A DNA stretch of 25,948 nt from the IMG/VR virus record IMGVR_UViG_3300047566_000280, positions 1 to 25,948 of that record; one strand, given 5' to 3'. Positions 22,613 through 25,948 of this stretch are shown in pieces. The notes under the pieces are model-generated. The model was not told the origin of the DNA. It saw nothing but the letters and a program-made list of their open reading frames with translations, and ran no database searches. A program made the translations under genes and the position numbers. The DNA comes from a virus. Position 1 is the first letter of the stretch. Each line of letters begins with the position of its first letter.

Positions 22613-24187
22613 ATGCCTACTCACGAGGCCTACGTTCAGCGTTTCGCGGCCCTTTTTGCCGGATACGACAGAGCCTTCGGCCAATACCTCGTCAATGAAC
22701 AAGAACCAGAAACAGGTAAGAATGTCGGACCCAGATCAACCAAAACCGGAGCACTAACCCTCCAACACTATCGCGCTCACCTTGATAACACCGGACCTGG
22801 ATTAGGGGTTATTATGTTGAGGGAAGATAACAACGTCTTATTCGCCGCGTTAGACGTTGATAACTATCGGCTAGATTTGCCGGAGTTAGAGAAGAGAGTA
22901 ACTAAGCTCAAGTTGCCTCTCACTCTGTGCCGCACTAAGTCAGGAGGTGCGCATCTCTATTTGTTTCTGTCAGAACCCGCTTCGGCAGAAATCATTCGCA
23001 CTAAGCTGGCTGAATGGGTATCCGTACTCAATCTCAGCAACAAGACTGAGATCTTTCCCAAGCAATCGACCAGGGCAGGCGAGAGCGACATTGGTAGTTG
23101 GATCAACGTCCCATACCAGAATGAATCCGAGACCATGCGCTATGCGGTGCATCGAGGTAAAGAGCTGGAACTGCCTGAATTTTTGGACCTGGCTGAGTCG
23201 CGGCGCATCTCTCTTGCAGATCTTCTCAAAATATCCCCAATCAAGCCCACAACCAACGATCCCTCCGATCCTTTATACGAAGCGCCCCCTTGCCTCGTCA
23301 CCATCCACCAGCAGAACGGTTTTCCTTCCGGCACCCGTAACGATGGCATGTTGGCAGTGGGAACTTACCTCAAGAAACGATTTGGTGAGGAATGGGAGTC
23401 ACACTTTGCTCAATACAACGAGCTGTTCTGCAATCCGCCCTTGGAACATAAGGAACTGTACGAACTCACGCAAAGTTTACGCAAGAAAGAATACTTCTAC
23501 AGATGCAAGCAGCCGCCTATCCATAGCGTATGCCAACAACGAGCATGTGCTAAGCGGGAGTTCGGCGTGGGCGGCACAGACGAAGGTGGCCTAGTGCAGA
23601 TCGAAGCGTTAGCTGTGAACGGACTGGTGCAGTATAGCTACCCAGGCGAGACGGAAGAGTCGTTGTGGGGGCTGGAGATACGAGGCGTGCGCCTAATGGT
23701 GCCCACTGAGATATTGCTGAATCCTTCTGCGCTTGTGGTCAAAATTGTGGAAACAGGCCGGATTCTTCCCTCCGGTCTTAGCCAGGTAAGCAAACCAAAG
23801 TGGCACAAATATCTGGAACCGCTACTTCTCACTTGCGAGCGTTTGGACATGAACGTCCACACGGGCGCTCCATCGCCTCTGTGGGAGTCAACCCTACAGG
23901 TGTTGAAATCGAGCAGACGTGCGCGCAGCGAGGAACACTATTTGGAGGACATTGATCAGTTAGTTTGGCAGAAAGGTTCCGGCCTGTATTTCACTTTTTC
24001 CATGCTAAGACGATTTCTTGGATATCGCAGTGCTCGCAAACAGCTAAGTGAGATCACACTTACGCGGACTCTGGAGAGTTACGGAGCAATACGCAAACGC
24101 CTCAAGGACCATGCAGTCTGGTACCTCGAGAACTCAGCAGTTATTAACTATGACGCCATTAGTCTGCCGGACAAGGAGGCCTTCTAG
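22613..24187 (+). CDS. Primase-polymerase of the archaeo-eukaryotic primase superfamily
   Basis: This 524-aa protein would prime, and possibly extend, phage DNA synthesis. The catalytic domain shows motif I FAALDVDNYRLD (D81, D83), motif II TKSGGAHLYLFL (S110, H114) and motif III region TEIFPKQ followed by GSWINVPY (146-168), the pattern of AEP/PrimPol enzymes of the TOTE-like and phage types. A helical PriCT-like domain follows (GTRNDGMLAVGTYLKKRFGE, LYELTQSLRKKEYFYRC), with a cysteine cluster Cys298, Cys307, Cys312 in RCKQPPIHSVCQQRACAK, which may bind Zn or Fe-S. The C-terminal ~180 residues look like DNA-binding domains and are unassigned. No Shine-Dalgarno precedes the ATG. It overlaps the helicase start by one base (TAGTG). 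Confidence 0.82.
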   Translation: MPTHEAYVQRFAALFAGYDRAFGQYLVNEQEPETGKNVGPRSTKTGALTLQHYRAHLDNTGPGLGVIMLREDNNVLFAALDVDNYRLDLPELEKRVTKLKLPLTLCRTKSGGAHLYLFLSEPASAEIIRTKLAEWVSVLNLSNKTEIFPKQSTRAGESDIGSWINVPYQNESETMRYAVHRGKELELPEFLDLAESRRISLADLLKISPIKPTTNDPSDPLYEAPPCLVTIHQQNGFPSGTRNDGMLAVGTYLKKRFGEEWESHFAQYNELFCNPPLEHKELYELTQSLRKKEYFYRCKQPPIHSVCQQRACAKREFGVGGTDEGGLVQIEALAVNGLVQYSYPGETEESLWGLEIRGVRLMVPTEILLNPSALVVKIVETGRILPSGLSQVSKPKWHKYLEPLLLTCERLDMNVHTGAPSPLWESTLQVLKSSRRARSEEHYLEDIDQLVWQKGSGLYFTFSMLRRFLGYRSARKQLSEITLTRTLESYGAIRKRLKDHAVWYLENSAVINYDAISLPDKEAF

Positions 24188-25683
24188 TGCTTCACTTTAA
24201 CGTTCCCAGGGTTCGTGTGGTATTTGGCGCCCCAGGCACCGGCAAGACCTCGTTCATTCTCAACGAGATTCGCAAGCTGGTGGCCTCTGGAGTGCCGACC
24301 GAACATATCGCCTTCACCACATTTTCCAAGCATGCCGTGCGCGAAGCTTTGCGGCGTCTAGACCTCCCACGCTCCGCCACACCCTGGTTCCGTACACTGC
24401 ATTCTTGCGCGTTCCGATTGAGTGAGATGCGACGAGATACTATCATGACGGATCGGGAACTGCAGCGATTCAATCAGCTCACCGGATACGAAATCAACGC
24501 CAAGCGTTTGGGTTTCCGCTTCCAGGATACTGAGCGACACCACTGGAGCAATGAGGCAATGTTCCTGGCCCAATCTGCGAGGTCAATGAACTTGAGTGTG
24601 GCAGAGTATTACAGTGATGTGGCCCATCAGACCCAGCTGCAGCTGCGAGACATCGAGGCCTTTGCAGAAGAGTACCAGCGCTACAAGCGCCAGTATGGAT
24701 TAAAGGATTTCTCTGACTTGATTGATGAGTGTGACACTCCATTTCCACCAGAAGTAAGTCACATATTTGTGGACGAGGCGCAGGATCTTACTCCGCAACA
24801 ATGGGAAATGGTTCAGCGTCTCACGGTCAACGCCGAAGAAATGCTCATTGTAGGCGACGATGATCAAACCATTTACGGGTTCGCTGGAGCCTCTGCCAAG
24901 CTGTTGGTTGAATACGCTGCAGCTAATCCGTCAAAAGTGGACCGTCTGCGCGTTAGTCATCGCTTGCCCAAGGATATTCTCACCCTGAGTCAAACGATTG
25001 CGAAGCGCCTGAAACAGCGAGTACCCAAGAACATCCAGCCTCGCAGTGACAACAGCGGCGGCATTAAGCTCTTCACCAGCATAACAGATCTGGACTTCTC
25101 GCAAGGAGAGTGGTTGGTGTTGGCTCGACATCAGTACCAGCTTCGTCAGGCGGCGGAGTTTCTACACGGTCAAGGTTTCGCTTATTGGTTTCGAGGGGAA
25201 TGGAGCCACTACTGCCCGGAAATGCGAGTCATACGCGCCTGGGAGCACTATCGCGCCACCGGGGAGCAGCCTAATCATGGCGACAAGCGCATTATGACGC
25301 GCTATCACGCCAGACGCTGGCCAGTGCCCGATCGTATGCGAGAGGTGCCGTGGAGCCAGGCTTATCCAACAATACCTTTGGTGTACGGAGAATACTATCG
25401 ACGGCTCCAGTTCAATCAGGAACTGGCTCAGCCTACGGGCCGTATCCGCCTATTGACGATTCATGAAAGCAAGGGCACAGAAGCCGACAACGTTGCTTTG
25501 TTGACCAGTTACTCTGGCGCGGTAAAACGACATGCGGAAGCTGATGCCGATGAGTTTGGTCATCAAGATGAGTTGCGTATCCTATACGTGGCGCTGACAA
25601 GGGTACGAGAAAATTTGTATTTACAGACCCCTGATACTAACGACAACTACTTTTTTACTTTAATGCGAGGAGTGAGGTTATAA
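24187..25683 (+). CDS. UvrD/Rep-like superfamily 1 DNA helicase
   Basis: This 498-aa ATP-dependent 3'-5' helicase candidate likely unwinds DNA for the adjacent primase-polymerase. Motifs in order: Walker A GAPGTGKT (14-21), Ia FTTFSKHA (43-50), II VDEAQDLTPQQ (195-205), III VGDDDQTIYGF (222-232), IV SHRL (257-260), V TIHESKGTEADNV (424-436), VI YVALTRVRENL (467-477). It is shorter than UvrD (about 720 aa), so the 1B/2B subdomains are reduced. It starts with GTG overlapping the primase stop, which implies coupled translation in fixed proportion. A role in recombination or repair is also possible. Confidence 0.9.
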   Translation: MLHFNVPRVRVVFGAPGTGKTSFILNEIRKLVASGVPTEHIAFTTFSKHAVREALRRLDLPRSATPWFRTLHSCAFRLSEMRRDTIMTDRELQRFNQLTGYEINAKRLGFRFQDTERHHWSNEAMFLAQSARSMNLSVAEYYSDVAHQTQLQLRDIEAFAEEYQRYKRQYGLKDFSDLIDECDTPFPPEVSHIFVDEAQDLTPQQWEMVQRLTVNAEEMLIVGDDDQTIYGFAGASAKLLVEYAAANPSKVDRLRVSHRLPKDILTLSQTIAKRLKQRVPKNIQPRSDNSGGIKLFTSITDLDFSQGEWLVLARHQYQLRQAAEFLHGQGFAYWFRGEWSHYCPEMRVIRAWEHYRATGEQPNHGDKRIMTRYHARRWPVPDRMREVPWSQAYPTIPLVYGEYYRRLQFNQELAQPTGRIRLLTIHESKGTEADNVALLTSYSGAVKRHAEADADEFGHQDELRILYVALTRVRENLYLQTPDTNDNYFFTLMRGVRL

Positions 25684-25684
25684 T
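25679..25684 (+). promoter_or_regulatory. -10 box before the right-end small genes
   Basis: A perfect TATAAT overlaps the helicase stop codon and ends 6 nt before the ATG of the 14-codon minigene. The -35 position (TTACTT) is weak. It would give a leaderless or near-leaderless mRNA. Confidence 0.4.
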
Positions 25685-25690
25685 CACATT

Positions 25691-25735
25691 ATGGGAAACC
25701 ACGAGTATTGTGAAGATTTTGGTGGTGGGGAATGA
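25691..25735 (+). CDS. 14-codon minigene (possible leader peptide)
   Basis: ATG at 25691 opens a 14-codon frame (MGNHEYCEDFGGGE) whose TGA overlaps the next ATG as ATGA. It has no close ribosome site; GAGGAG lies about 16 nt upstream. It may act only as a translational coupling leader for the next gene, or be chance. Confidence 0.25.
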   Translation: MGNHEYCEDFGGGE

Positions 25736-25932
25736 TCCACCGCATCCGCATGGCCCGCAAGCGCCTGATGGTGGCGCGGCAACGGGAATCGACGAAGTGG
25801 ACCAAATCGGTATTGAGCGGCTGCCAGACGCACCCGCAGTCAGACGGACAGATCAGAACCAAGAAACTCCGCTGGGAACGCGCCGAGTGGAACGCCATCA
25901 CCATCATGCGGAGAAAGGATCCGCTGGCATGA
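25732..25932 (+). CDS. Small basic hypothetical protein
   Basis: This 66-aa, strongly basic protein (MIHRIRMARKRLMVARQRES; IRTKKLRWERAEWNAITIMR) has no recognised family; the charge suggests nucleic-acid binding. ATGA overlaps at both ends (with the minigene and with the next gene) and G/C-rich third codon positions support it. A GTG frame from 25710 is also open through to the window end and has the same reading frame as the next gene, so the choice is uncertain. Confidence 0.5.
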   Translation: MIHRIRMARKRLMVARQRESTKWTKSVLSGCQTHPQSDGQIRTKKLRWERAEWNAITIMRRKDPLA

Positions 25933-25948
25933 CCGAGCACTCTAGCCC
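25929..25948 (+). CDS. Start of a further gene, cut by the window edge
   Basis: ATG at 25929-25931 overlaps the TGA of the 66-aa gene as ATGA; only MTEHSS is visible. The frame is also open upstream to a GTG at 25710, so the true start could be earlier. Confidence 0.35.

Overview
The window is a piece of a double-stranded DNA tailed-phage genome (free phage, prophage or metagenomic contig) with siphovirus-type architecture. It carries a DUF4055-type portal, large and small terminase subunits, scaffold and HK97-fold-like capsid protein, a tail tube protein, a frameshifted pair of tail assembly chaperones and a tape measure protein. Shine-Dalgarno sites, GTG starts and ATGA/GTGA/TAATG gene overlaps show bacterial expression. 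The host cannot be fixed from the sequence. The Sec-type leaders ending in AQ or GQ look like those common in Acidobacteriota, but that is only a weak inference.

Layout. A divergent intergenic region (21759-22612) separates two transcription directions. To the left, on the minus strand and nearly gapless from 21758 to 1, lies the late operon. In transcription order it holds: small terminase, zinc-ribbon protein, Tlde1-type endolysin, large terminase, holin candidate, portal, a 68-aa protein, scaffold, major capsid protein, a 143-aa protein, a 306-aa neck candidate, a cassette of fibre-like genes with Sec signal peptides (8229-13408), Mu gpF-like minor head protein, Mu gpG-like virion morphogenesis protein, two connector or completion candidates, tail tube, tail assembly chaperones with a -1 frameshift, and the tape measure protein, which runs off the left edge. 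To the right, on the plus strand, an archaeo-eukaryotic-type primase-polymerase overlaps a UvrD-like SF1 helicase. Two or three tiny overlapping genes follow and the last runs off the right edge.

The divergent region has no credible gene. It begins with a C-rich, G-poor block holding nine degenerate 11-bp repeats, four of them at exact 17-bp spacing. Further direct and inverted repeats, a DnaA-box-like site, an AT-rich stretch and promoter-like elements follow. It looks like a replication origin and early/late control region placed next to the replication genes.

Most notable observations: (1) six consecutive late genes encode predicted secreted or fibre-like proteins inside the neck-gene block, including one of only 33 aa; (2) a canonical A AAT TTA slippery heptamer joins the two chaperone frames; (3) very strong inverted repeats follow the capsid and tail tube genes, as if to lower downstream expression; (4) an 18-bp promoter-like motif occurs twice; (5) several genes have a TATACT/TATAAT box 6-9 nt before the start codon, suggesting leaderless or near-leaderless mRNAs; (6) the lysis genes are interleaved with the packaging genes. 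No tRNA, CRISPR array, IS element, integrase or repressor was recognised.
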